In this document: piece by piece, positions 1 to 7,318 of the stretch | Position numbering within the stretch: position 1 is the first letter of the stretch | Layout: every line of letters begins with the position of its first letter | Origin: a virus | Virus record (IMG/VR): IMGVR_UViG_3300048015_000029 | Location: 1 to 26,546 of that record | DNA length: 26,546 bases | Strand: one strand, 5' to 3' | The notes under the pieces: model-generated | Told to the model about the DNA's origin: nothing | Databases searched by the model: none | Seen by the model: the letters and a program-made list of their open reading frames with translations, nothing else | Program-made: the position numbers and the translations under genes

Positions 1-669
1 CCCATTGCAAAGCAATTCTTGCGAATAACCTTGTGATACTGCGATACCAGTACCGCCAAACGCAATTTGCGTCAGAGTGAATGCACCTGTCGTCTGGTTC
101 ACAACGGTGAATGTCTTCGCTGCCGCTGGAACCGCTACCGTGATATTGGCCGTCAGTACGCCGGTATAAATCAGGATTTGCGCCGCAGCCTGGGCAGCAG
201 TCAAAACGATATTCGATCCGCCTGAAACATTGATGGTTTGCGCACCATTTACGGCTGCTTGAACAAATGCCGTGGAAGCGACAGCCAGCGAGCTATCAGA
301 CTGCGCTGGACTTGCCGCTAGTGTCGGCGTCGTCAGTACCGGCGAGTTCTTTGGCGCCAGCGATCCGGCTGCGCCTGCAGTGAACCGCAATTCGATGTAT
401 TCACCATTGTTGTACGCAAGTGGCGAAGTATTCTCAAGTCCGCGCGCGCCAACCGTCAACACATCGCCGGTCCTGCCGATGCAACTCGCGACCTCCCAGT
501 TAGCCTCGAATCCGTTCACATGCTGAAACATCGTGAACAGAAAGAAATCACCATTGGTAGGCGATGGAAACTTCGCGCCGTCGCCAGCATTCAGCGTGAT
601 CGACATCGTATTTACAGCGATCGCGCCGTTCAGTGTCGATGTGGCGTTATTTGAAAATAGCTGTGCCAT
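1..669 (-). CDS. Phage tail or fibre protein, C-terminus cut off by the window edge
   Basis: An open frame of 223 codons runs from an ATG at 669 leftwards to base 1 without a stop, so the C-terminus is outside the window. The N-terminus starts MAQLFSNNA and is followed by Thr/Ser/Ala/Gly-rich beta-type sequence typical of tail-side virion proteins. Residues from about 110 on (SPVLTTPTLAASPAQSDSS, then a stretch ending in FVQAAV) resemble the linker repeats of phage side-tail fibres. Its ATG shares the A of the TGA ending the upstream gene (TGATG), so translation is probably coupled. It is the last virion gene visible in the late operon. Seen directly: the ORF, composition and coupling. Inferred: the tail/fibre role, from context and composition. 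Host recognition would normally lie in the missing C-terminal part. Confidence 0.7.
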   Translation of the reverse strand, partial: MAQLFSNNATSTLNGAIAVNTMSITLNAGDGAKFPSPTNGDFFLFTMFQHVNGFEANWEVASCIGRTGDVLTVGARGLENTSPLAYNNGEYIELRFTAGAAGSLAPKNSPVLTTPTLAASPAQSDSSLAVASTAFVQAAVNGAQTINVSGGSNIVLTAAQAAAQILIYTGVLTANITVAVPAAAKTFTVVNQTTGAFTLTQIAFGGTGIAVSQGYSQELLCNG

Positions 670-950
670 CAATACACTTTCATTTTGATGTAGAACTGGT
701 CTTGGATGATGCGACCGTCATTCGTTGTCGCCGTGACAGTGACTTCGTACTTTGTGCCAGCGACGCCGCCCATGATCCATACCTTGACGATGGTATTGAT
801 ACACAGCGTCGATTGGACGATCAGTGCCGGATCACTTACAGCAGTCACGGCACTGGCAATGAAGTCATCGCCCTCAAGGTCTTGCGAATAGTCAATCGAA
901 TAGGATTCTTTCTCCGCTGGTTGCTTGATAAACGTACCTAATACGCTCAT
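669..950 (-). CDS. Small tail/fibre-associated protein (Ig-like, fibre-tail adaptor type)
   Basis: 93 residues. The central and C-terminal part (VKVWIMGGVAGTKYEVTVTA followed by TTNDGRIIQDQFYIK) is a beta-sandwich pattern known from small phage proteins often annotated as fibre-tail adaptors, in which a K-V-W-x-x-G-G-x-x-G-T-x-Y motif is conserved. The N-terminus (TFIKQPAEKESYSIDYS) also fits that family. It lies 2 bp after the preceding gene and its stop overlaps the start of the next, so it is part of the virion operon. Probable role: a structural link between tail tube or connector and fibres. The family assignment is from memory of motif patterns, not a search. Confidence 0.7.
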   Translation of the reverse strand: MSVLGTFIKQPAEKESYSIDYSQDLEGDDFIASAVTAVSDPALIVQSTLCINTIVKVWIMGGVAGTKYEVTVTATTNDGRIIQDQFYIKMKVY

Positions 951-952
951 TG

Positions 953-2080
953 CTATGGTTCCTTTTCCATTGTGCGATCGATGAATGGGCGCAGCATTAC
1001 CCTATCGATGAATGGCCTGATCATGGTCCGCTCTGGCGGATCGATTGCATCTGCATTCACCATCGGATTTGCCAGCAGCGTGGTTACCGAAGCGAGATTT
1101 GCGGTACCTTGTTGGAACAATCCGCCAAGCGCAGTCAGTGAACCAAAGGCATTGCCTTGCCAGTTGCCCAACTTTTCATTGACGCCGGTTGCCGACGCAA
1201 TTGTCATGCCCTGGAAAGCTGCACTAGACTGAATACCGAGATTGCAGGTTGCCGATAGCGTTGCCAAACCAGAAAGCGTGTTTGCGGTGCCTTGTGTCAG
1301 CACGGTTTGAGTCGCGGTACCAGTCAGAACGCCCGCCATCAGAATAGGCGTAGGGTTCTGTGTTACCTGACCGAGCGCAGTCAACGATCCATAACAGGTA
1401 ATCCATCCCGCATCCGCTGCGCCGGTTGCGCCAAGCGTCCCAGTTCCAATTAGCTGCGACGATCCGCCCTGTATTTGACAAGGAACAGCTATGCAAGTCG
1501 ATGTCGCGGCGGGATTTGCGAAGCACTGCGCCGTGCGCAATGCATTTGCAGACAGTGATCCACCGATCGGAACCGTGTTGACGTATCCATCGCGGTAGGT
1601 ATAGCTCGATCCGTTCGGCGTAGTGCTGGCATCCGCCGATATGGTGCCGACAGCGGCGAACGATGCGGCAGTGCCAGCGATATACAGCGGGATTGCTGTT
1701 GAACCGATGCTATTCCCAACAAAGGCAGCGCTGCCATTCTGGACATCTGTACCAGTTGCTTGCAGCGATCCAGTCGCGGCAAAATACGAATTGGTGTATG
1801 TCGCAGCAAGTGCGCCGCCGGTACCGAAATTAACGGTCGATGTGTACAGCAATCCCGGAGTAGCCTGAATCGTGCTGTTTGAAACCGCATTCGCGGTTCC
1901 CATCGCGTAATACGTGAATGTCGATGCAATGCTGCCAGTCGCGACAAACTGAGGCGTATCCGAAACGATGCGCGTGCCGGTAGCCGACACGCCACCAGTT
2001 GCGATAGCGAGTGCTGCGCCCGCAATGGCGGCTCTTGTGCTGCCATTGAGGGAGGCACGATTGAGGCTGAAGCCGTCCAT
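953..2080 (-). CDS. Ala/Gly/Thr/Ser-rich repetitive virion protein
   Basis: 375 residues, strikingly rich in Ala, Gly, Thr and Ser, with many imperfect short repeats of the ATGTL/ATGSL type (for example GTLGATGAADAG and ATGSLQATGT). This suggests a beta-solenoid or stacked-strand fold like those of phage fibre and tail proteins. Four cysteines cluster in residues 180-230. The extreme C-terminus is different: a charged tail with a nine-residue tandem repeat (RPFIDRVML then RPFIDRTME). The gene lies 6 bp after its upstream neighbour and 2 bp before the next. I do not recognise a named family. The structural role is inferred from composition and from position between the adaptor genes and the fibre genes. 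Confidence 0.65.
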   Translation of the reverse strand: MDGFSLNRASLNGSTRAAIAGAALAIATGGVSATGTRIVSDTPQFVATGSIASTFTYYAMGTANAVSNSTIQATPGLLYTSTVNFGTGGALAATYTNSYFAATGSLQATGTDVQNGSAAFVGNSIGSTAIPLYIAGTAASFAAVGTISADASTTPNGSSYTYRDGYVNTVPIGGSLSANALRTAQCFANPAATSTCIAVPCQIQGGSSQLIGTGTLGATGAADAGWITCYGSLTALGQVTQNPTPILMAGVLTGTATQTVLTQGTANTLSGLATLSATCNLGIQSSAAFQGMTIASATGVNEKLGNWQGNAFGSLTALGGLFQQGTANLASVTTLLANPMVNADAIDPPERTMIRPFIDRVMLRPFIDRTMEKEP

Positions 2081-2086
2081 CAGTTA

Positions 2087-2497
2087 TTAGTCCATCGAAG
2101 CGACGAGGGTTCCCGGTGCGAATGACAGCACGTCACCAATCTGCAGCGTCTTCGGCGATGTCATTGGCGCAGAGAACAGCATGTTACCTGCCGTGGTGTT
2201 GTCATAGATCGCGACGAAGGTAATCGTGACTGCAGCGCCAGTGACAGCAGGAAATGTGACTGCCGCAACGTTGGAGCATTGGCTTGCGCTACCGGATGGC
2301 GATGGAGCCGTGAACGTGCCGATCGGCATGCGGGTGTACCATGTTCCGGTACCGACTTCATTCAGACCACCTGCTTGCGTCGGATCAGCAGTGCAAAGCG
2401 CCAGACGCAAAGCACTCACGGTCGGCGCGGTAAAGTTTGTGCCACGCAACAGTGCATTGAGCAAGTTGGTTTGCGAATAGGTGGAAAGACCTGACAT
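2087..2497 (-). CDS. Conserved phage structural protein (tail-associated)
   Basis: 136 residues starting MSGLSTYSQTNLLNALLRG. This opening, followed by a T-x-x-x-L-x-L-A-L-C-T-A-D-P-T stretch, a central F-T-A-P-S segment and a C-terminal V-A-I-Y-D-N-T-T-A-G-N-M-L-F block, is a well-known pattern in small proteins of podo- and siphophage tail modules. Function is rarely established; many are annotated simply as tail or structural protein. An AGGAG Shine-Dalgarno lies 5-6 bases before the ATG. It is followed within 6 bp by the repetitive virion protein. The virion role rests on family pattern and operon position. Confidence 0.7.
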   Translation of the reverse strand: MSGLSTYSQTNLLNALLRGTNFTAPTVSALRLALCTADPTQAGGLNEVGTGTWYTRMPIGTFTAPSPSGSASQCSNVAAVTFPAVTGAAVTITFVAIYDNTTAGNMLFSAPMTSPKTLQIGDVLSFAPGTLVASMD

Positions 2498-2509
2498 GTA
2501 ATGCTCCTG

Positions 2510-3130
2510 TTAAGTTTGTTTTTCAACTGCTGATTTGCCAACAATCGATGCGTTAAAAGAGGCGAGATACTCTTGCGCGGTGTCCGCGTTTGCTGCGTAT
2601 TCGGTGTCCTTGCTGAATGCGCGATAGAGGATGTAATCGACCAGCGCCCCGATGTAGGTGTCTGGAATCAGGATTCGATCAGTGACGGCGATATCTGCCG
2701 GTATCGCGAAGTAGGTCATTTCGACGCTGCCTGCTCCCGAACCTGTTGCCGGTTGCGGCGGGTACACGAAGAAAGTCAACGGGTCCAGGTCTGAGTACAT
2801 CGAATGCATGACGGTTGACTTAGGCTGCGATGTGTACCAAGTCGGAATGTGCGCATCCATCAATTCGCGGCTTACCGAGCGAATTGCTGATCCATTCACG
2901 TTGCGGGTTATTTCCTTTAGCTCTCTCGCATCGGCAGGCATTGCTTGCCGTGGTCCAGGAACCAAGGGCAGCGCAGCAAACTTCACATAGATGTTTGGCT
3001 TGATACTTGCTGCTTCACGCTGCCCATCGCACAGGTAGACCAATAGCTCGGTAGCGGGCCAGCGAACACCAGTGATATCGAGCAGAAGGGTTGAAGCACG
3101 GCTGATTACTGCATTGGCTATTGCGGCCAT
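2510..3130 (-). CDS. Phage connector/adaptor-type protein (DUF6682-like)
   Basis: 206 residues. The pattern LLVYLCDGQREAASIKPN near residue 30, then PGPRQAMPADARELKEITRN near residue 60, matches a family of phage proteins (I believe DUF6682) found next to head-tail adaptor genes in podovirus-like genomes. The start codon overlaps the stop of the upstream gene as TAATG, so the two are probably translated together and act in the same structure. Likely role: a head-to-tail joining ring or tail-tube component. The DUF name is from memory; the operon position is seen directly. Confidence 0.65.
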   Translation of the reverse strand: MAAIANAVISRASTLLLDITGVRWPATELLVYLCDGQREAASIKPNIYVKFAALPLVPGPRQAMPADARELKEITRNVNGSAIRSVSRELMDAHIPTWYTSQPKSTVMHSMYSDLDPLTFFVYPPQPATGSGAGSVEMTYFAIPADIAVTDRILIPDTYIGALVDYILYRAFSKDTEYAANADTAQEYLASFNASIVGKSAVEKQT

Positions 3131-3780
3131 TAAATGAATCTCCTCGGCCTCACGTATGAAGCGGCACGGCCGAACGATTTTTCGGCACGAATACGGGCGC
3201 GAGTGCGCTCAGATTCGTAAGTGCTTTGGTGGACGTTCCATGCGGAACTGGTGAACGGCTGATTAGGTATGCGCATCAATCGTGATGCGGTGCCCTGCCC
3301 GATCGCATCGGCATACTCGAAAAGGATGTCGTCTACGATCGTCGTCGTGCGCGTAGGCTTCGTCACCACTTTCATGGTGATTGCCGATGTCGACGTGAAG
3401 GCTGGTGCAACGTCGAACAGAAACGTATTCCTTGGCGTTAGCTGTACTGCCCTTGGAACGCCGCCTACCGTGTTTGCACCAGCGAATAGCTCGTTGAATG
3501 CTTCCGGGCGACTTAGCACATCGCCAGATTTGAACTGGCCCAACTCTTTCCCATTGAACCAAGCCTCAATAATCTGATGCGCTACGGTCCCGTTCGGTGT
3601 ATCAAGGTCGTTTTCGATCACTCCTTGCGTTGCATCCATTGGATCGAGTGCTATTTGCACGATGTTGGAGCGCATGCAAAAGTCAATGCATGTGTCGCGC
3701 ACATGCTGCTCCATCAACGGACCAGGACAACCGGGAACATAGGGCAACACGTAAGGCGCGAAGTCGGAGAGTTGCGCCAT
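3130..3780 (-). CDS. Phage head-tail adaptor-like protein
   Basis: 216 residues. The N-terminus (APYVLPYVPGCPGPLMEQHV then RDTCIDFCMRS) is typical of a conserved podovirus family encoded between capsid and tail genes. The C-terminus is strongly basic (RTRARIRAEKSFGRAASYVR), as seen in connector proteins that contact DNA or the portal. It is coupled by TAATG to the following gene and separated by 6 bp from the preceding one. I infer a connector or tail-tube-like role. A specific function such as that of T7 gp11 or gp12 cannot be claimed from the sequence alone. Confidence 0.6.
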   Translation of the reverse strand: MAQLSDFAPYVLPYVPGCPGPLMEQHVRDTCIDFCMRSNIVQIALDPMDATQGVIENDLDTPNGTVAHQIIEAWFNGKELGQFKSGDVLSRPEAFNELFAGANTVGGVPRAVQLTPRNTFLFDVAPAFTSTSAITMKVVTKPTRTTTIVDDILFEYADAIGQGTASRLMRIPNQPFTSSAWNVHQSTYESERTRARIRAEKSFGRAASYVRPRRFI

Positions 3781-3786
3781 CTGCTG

Positions 3787-4164
3787 TTACTTCTGCCCGT
3801 GCTTGTCGCCCGGCGCGTCGATGAAAGCATGTACCGTGTAATTGAACCTTTTGACTTCGCGCGCCTTGGTCGTACCATCCTTCGCACCTTCGTAGACGGT
3901 GTAGACTGCGTTATCCAAGGCGTGCTTGAGTTCTTCAGCGATTTCGACCTTGATACCGCGCGGGATCAATGCGTTTGCACCATTGACCTGTACGAATACG
4001 GGTTGACTGCCTACTTCACCCTCGCCTTGGTGGATGGTCAGGCTAACTTTCTTGCCGCTGAAGTTGTCGCCATGATCGGTGATCGCCACCTTATGGGCTT
4101 CGACTTCGGCTTGTTCGACTTCTGAATCGTCAATACTGGTGACCTTGGAATTTGCTTTACTCAT
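3787..4164 (-). CDS. Conserved virion-module protein of unknown function
   Basis: 125 residues with an acidic N-terminal region (residues 10-30) and a central domain containing VSLTIHQGEGEVGSQPVFVQ followed by a N-G-A-N-A-L-I-P-R-G motif. Proteins with this pattern (K-V-x-I-x-I...P-V-F-V-x-V-N-G-x-x-x-x-I-x-R-G) are regularly found just after the major capsid gene of podoviruses. An AAGG Shine-Dalgarno lies 6 bases before the ATG. A leftward terminator (4186-4209) lies just upstream, so this gene begins a transcription segment unless that terminator is read through. Function unknown; a small capsid-associated or assembly role is inferred from position only. Confidence 0.6.
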   Translation of the reverse strand: MSKANSKVTSIDDSEVEQAEVEAHKVAITDHGDNFSGKKVSLTIHQGEGEVGSQPVFVQVNGANALIPRGIKVEIAEELKHALDNAVYTVYEGAKDGTTKAREVKRFNYTVHAFIDAPGDKHGQK

Positions 4165-4185
4165 GCTGAACCTTGCCTAGAAATG

Positions 4186-4209
4186 AAAAAGGCCCGAATC
4201 AACGGGCCT
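4186..4209 (-). terminator. Rho-independent terminator, leftward
   Basis: On the minus strand AGGCCCG-TTGATT-CGGGCCT forms a perfect 7-bp stem with a 6-nt loop and runs straight into a U-run (A-run at 4186-4190 on the plus strand). It lies about 55 bp after the end of the decoration-like gene at 4265 and before the start at 4164. Confidence 0.85.
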
Positions 4210-4264
4210 GTGATGCATGGAATTGGGAATGCCGGATCACCCGGCTGCATTCACCGAGTGGTGA

Positions 4265-4735
4265 TTAGAACGGCGCTGTCGGCATCACGTGTACATCGAC
4301 GTAGCTGACCGACAGACCGGCGGAATCCAGTGGCGTGGTATTCGCCACGAAGGGAATCGCATTCGCCACCACCTTAATGATGCCGACAGGGCAGATACCC
4401 GATGAAATGAACGGCAATACCGGTACGGTCGTCGGCACGCCTAACTGAATGAAGGTTTCTTCGCCCCCCTGGAAAGTGAAGACGTTGCCGTTGACATCGA
4501 GGCCGACTGCGTAATACTGGGTGATGCCGACGTTCTGTTGCGGGTGTGTCGAGAATGCCTGCGCAACGAGTGCCGCCTTTGATTTGAAAACACCGTCAAT
4601 CGTGTATTGATATGCCGATGCCGTCTTGAATCCGGTAGCGCCAGCAGCATTAATTCCCAGACCAGCAGCGGTAAAGTTCTTATTGGCGATCAGGTCATGC
4701 AAGACTTGATCGGTAATGTCGCGTAATGCGGCCAT
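4265..4735 (-). CDS. Capsid decoration/head protein candidate
   Basis: 156 residues, beta-rich, with few charges in the second half. It begins MAALRDITDQVLHDLIANKN and includes a central AVGLDVNGNVFTFQGGEE segment. It lies directly downstream of the major capsid gene and ends in front of a strong terminator, the usual place for head-decoration or head-fibre proteins in this genome type. A good Shine-Dalgarno (AAGGA, 5 bases from the ATG) marks the start. The 75-bp gap to the capsid gene contains a short inverted repeat (GCCCG/CGGGC at 4768-4785) without a U-run. I cannot name a family; the role is inferred from position. Confidence 0.6.
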   Translation of the reverse strand: MAALRDITDQVLHDLIANKNFTAAGLGINAAGATGFKTASAYQYTIDGVFKSKAALVAQAFSTHPQQNVGITQYYAVGLDVNGNVFTFQGGEETFIQLGVPTTVPVLPFISSGICPVGIIKVVANAIPFVANTTPLDSAGLSVSYVDVHVMPTAPF

Positions 4736-4810
4736 GTAGTTCCTTGTGTGTGATGAGATTGAATTCAGCCCGAACTTAACCGGGCCAACAGTCAGAGGCA
4801 GTGTTCGCTG

Positions 4811-5812
4811 TTACGCCGTGACGCTAACCTCACAGCGGCACATCCACTGGTCATTGAGAATCACCGCGCCTTGCATCGCCTTCCACGACACGCGGCCACG
4901 CTGCGCCAGCGGATCAGAGTCGCTTGGCGTGGCATTGACGACCATCGGTGTCAGCGCGAACATGCCTTTCAAGGCGACAATCGCGTAAGCGTTCGCAGCG
5001 ACATACAGGATCGGATAAACGTCAGCGTTGATCCCGGATGTCGATGTCATCGTTCCTTTCGCGCCGCCAGCGTCGGGCCACGGCTGGAAAATCGTGGAAG
5101 ACAAATAGCGGACATCCTCGACCTTGCCGATTTCGTTTTCGTATGGGGATACCGAGCCGTACTTTTCAACCGGGACGAATGCCACCTTGCCGTCTGCACC
5201 GAGCATGTTGCGGATGTCTGCTTCACAGTCCGGGTGAATCAAGCCGATGAACGACTTGGCTGTAGGTTCGGTGCCGTAGCTTGGCGTTGATTTGGTAACC
5301 TTCGTGATCTGCTCGGCGTTCTGACGCTTGAGCGCCTTGGTAGCGCGACGCTGTACCGCGAGACTGATAGGTGTATTGACCGCGTTGCGCATCGCGCCAT
5401 TGGCGTAGACCACGTTCGCGCCGCCCTTTAGCACGCCGAAGCGCATCGTTTCGATCATCTGCGCCGCTTGCTCGCCCAACAGTTCGATGGATTCGTTCAA
5501 TACTGCATCTTCGTGGGTATCCATGATGATGTCGGTAATGGTGATCATGCTGCCGTACTGCGTCAGCGTGCAGGGGATGTCGGTCGTGGAGAGAGTCAAC
5601 GAACCGGGGGTGACGCCTTCGGCCAGCGCTGTCGGCGCGTTCGGTAGTGCGTTGTAGCGACGGAAGACGATGGTCTTGCTGTTGTTCGCTGGCAGCGGCT
5701 TCGATTGACCGAATTTTTCCAAGACCATGAACGGAATTGCACGCTTCAACAATTCCTTTTCTGCGTAAGCTGCGGTACGCGGCGAAATGTCGCCGTACTG
5801 GGTAAATGCCAT
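4811..5812 (-). CDS. Major capsid protein, N4-gp56 type
   Basis: 333 residues from the ATG at 5812. I chose this start because MAFTQYGDIS is the family's usual beginning and an AGGA lies about 9 bases upstream; the frame stays open 16 codons further up. Diagnostic N-terminal features are QYGDISPRTAAYAEKELLKR followed by a K-x-I-x-F-R-R-Y segment, characteristic of the HK97-fold capsid family named after N4 gp56. Later motifs SITITDIIMD-like (residues 86-95), GLIHPDCEADIR and a C-terminal F-A-L-T-P block agree. The neighbouring scaffold and portal genes support the call. The gene product should form the icosahedral shell. Confidence 0.9.
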   Translation of the reverse strand: MAFTQYGDISPRTAAYAEKELLKRAIPFMVLEKFGQSKPLPANNSKTIVFRRYNALPNAPTALAEGVTPGSLTLSTTDIPCTLTQYGSMITITDIIMDTHEDAVLNESIELLGEQAAQMIETMRFGVLKGGANVVYANGAMRNAVNTPISLAVQRRATKALKRQNAEQITKVTKSTPSYGTEPTAKSFIGLIHPDCEADIRNMLGADGKVAFVPVEKYGSVSPYENEIGKVEDVRYLSSTIFQPWPDAGGAKGTMTSTSGINADVYPILYVAANAYAIVALKGMFALTPMVVNATPSDSDPLAQRGRVSWKAMQGAVILNDQWMCRCEVSVTA

Positions 5813-6075
5813 GTGATAAATCCTGAATAGAGATGGACGTGAAGTCGAAAAGATGTCCACAGCGATTCAGCAAGCGCTCAAGGGGACTTTCGCCTGTCCT
5901 TTTTGCGTGCCATAAACTCGTGCGCGGGTAGGTACAGACGTGCGGATACCTGCGGCGCTTTGTGGGCGTGTCGCATTCCGGTTGTCAGCCTGTCGGCAAA
6001 AGTTCTGTGGTTCCCGTTGATGTCGCCAACGGGGAGCGCTTGCTGGCGTGTTGCGCCAGCGTCGTTATATGTGGG
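5813..6075. other. Intergenic stretch between scaffold and capsid genes, with a hairpin
   Basis: About 260 bp without a convincing gene on either strand. It contains a perfect 7-bp hairpin at 6042-6060 (GCTGGCG-TGTTG-CGCCAGC) just after the scaffold stop. No U-run follows on the minus strand, so it may be a processing or translational element rather than a terminator. The capsid Shine-Dalgarno lies at its left end. Confidence 0.5.
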
Positions 6076-7041
6076 TTATGCTTCGTTCCAGGCTGCGGCG
6101 TAGTCGTCTGCGCCTGCGCTCGGTGCATCCGGCAGGCGCAAGCCACTAGAGCGCACGCCTGCTGCGGCATCCGCGCCGTCATCGTCGTCACCGTCGCTGT
6201 CGTCCGCATCGCTACCGCTTGTGAGCGATTGCTTGTACTGAGTCAGCAGCGCGACAATCTCATCCGAACTACCAGAATCGATGACGCGCTTGGCGTTCGC
6301 TTGGTCATCTGGCGATTGACTATCCACCCAATCCTTGAACTGCTTGGAATCAGTCACTTCCATGAAGTCAGCATGCGCAGCAGCGATTGCCTTGAAATGA
6401 TTTTGCTGGCGTTCGTCGCGCAATTCTTTGATCAGTTGATCAACCGTTGCAGCGACTTTGCTGGACGCATCGCCACCACCCTTACCGACGACTTGCTTGA
6501 TCAGCGCAGTGATCAGTTGCACGAAGTCTTCGCCGAAATCAGCGGCAAGTGCAGCACCCGGATCGCTGGCGTCGTCACCGTCCGATTCAGCGTTGTCGTC
6601 TGCATCCGGTGAGTCGGTTCCATTACCGCTGTCGTCGCCGCCATCGGCACCGTTATCTGTCGCGCCTTGGTCGTTCTTATCCGATTGCTCGGCACGTTGA
6701 TTCACCATCTTGGCTTCACGATCGCCAAGTTCCTTTTCTTTGGCTTTCAATCGTCCTTCCCATGAGCGCAATTGCTGCTCGTTTTTGGGTGAACCTGCCG
6801 CCGCTTCTGGCGCTTCCGCTTCGCTCGTTGCCGCTGCTGCATCCGGCGATGCCTCGGCTGCTGCCGCTGATGCTGTGGCGTCTGCGGCTGTCGCACCAGA
6901 GGCATCGCCGGAATCGTCAGCTTCGCCATCCGCGCCGGGAGGAAAGTCGCTCGCACCTGCGCCACCTTTCGGCGCGTCTTCCTTGTTAAACTCGTCCGCA
7001 AATTCGTCTTGCGCACTCTGCATCTTCTTACTACTTGCCAT
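6076..7041 (-). CDS. Capsid scaffolding protein
   Basis: 321 residues, extremely acidic and Ala/Asp/Gly/Ser-rich. Two Asp-rich low-complexity stretches (about residues 125-160 and 275-295) surround a helical core (about residues 165-265, including DFGEDFVQLITALIKQVVGK and a Q-Q-N-H-F-K-A-I-A-A-A-H-A-D-F-M segment). A helical, charged segment also lies near residues 85-120. This architecture, together with its position between portal and major capsid genes, is typical of podovirus scaffolding proteins, which direct shell assembly and then leave. AGGAG lies upstream of the ATG. Confidence comes from composition and location, since scaffolds diverge too fast for motif recognition. Confidence 0.8.
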   Translation of the reverse strand: MASSKKMQSAQDEFADEFNKEDAPKGGAGASDFPPGADGEADDSGDASGATAADATASAAAAEASPDAAAATSEAEAPEAAAGSPKNEQQLRSWEGRLKAKEKELGDREAKMVNQRAEQSDKNDQGATDNGADGGDDSGNGTDSPDADDNAESDGDDASDPGAALAADFGEDFVQLITALIKQVVGKGGGDASSKVAATVDQLIKELRDERQQNHFKAIAAAHADFMEVTDSKQFKDWVDSQSPDDQANAKRVIDSGSSDEIVALLTQYKQSLTSGSDADDSDGDDDDGADAAAGVRSSGLRLPDAPSAGADDYAAAWNEA

Positions 7042-7072
7042 CTATTCTCCTGTCGGCCTATCTGGTTGTGGT

Positions 7073-7318
7073 CTACACACGTGGCGTTTTGCTGCGATCC
7101 GGGTCAGCGATGCAGTCGTACAATGCTTTGATCTGCATCGCCGCACCTTGCTTGCGCTCTAACTTGTCGTGGGATATGCTCACCAGTTCTGCTTGGTAGG
7201 TCGCTAACAGCGCATCGAACAAGGCAAGCACATGCCGTAGCGCCTCAGAACTGCGGTAGTCAATTACCGCCCCAAGTTCCTGCGTCACTCTGTCGCGCAG
7301 TTGCTTATCCGACTTCAT
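7073..7318 (-). CDS. Small helical protein between portal and scaffold genes
   Basis: 81 residues, mostly predicted alpha-helical (ELGAVIDYRSSEALRHVLAL, then residues 40-70 charged helix), without cysteine pairs or membrane segments. Its ATG at 7318 overlaps the portal stop as ATGA, implying coupled translation with the portal gene. I do not recognise a family. Genes in this position in similar phages are usually small assembly factors, but nothing in the sequence proves this. Confidence 0.6.
   Translation of the reverse strand: MKSDKQLRDRVTQELGAVIDYRSSEALRHVLALFDALLATYQAELVSISHDKLERKQGAAMQIKALYDCIADPDRSKTPRV

Noticed and set aside
3577-4125. 182-codon plus-strand frame
   Set aside because: Runs antisense across two coupled virion genes and a terminator; no recognisable protein features.
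5223-5873. 216-codon minus-strand frame overlapping the capsid gene
   Set aside because: Arg/His-rich shadow of the major capsid protein frame, which has clear family motifs.
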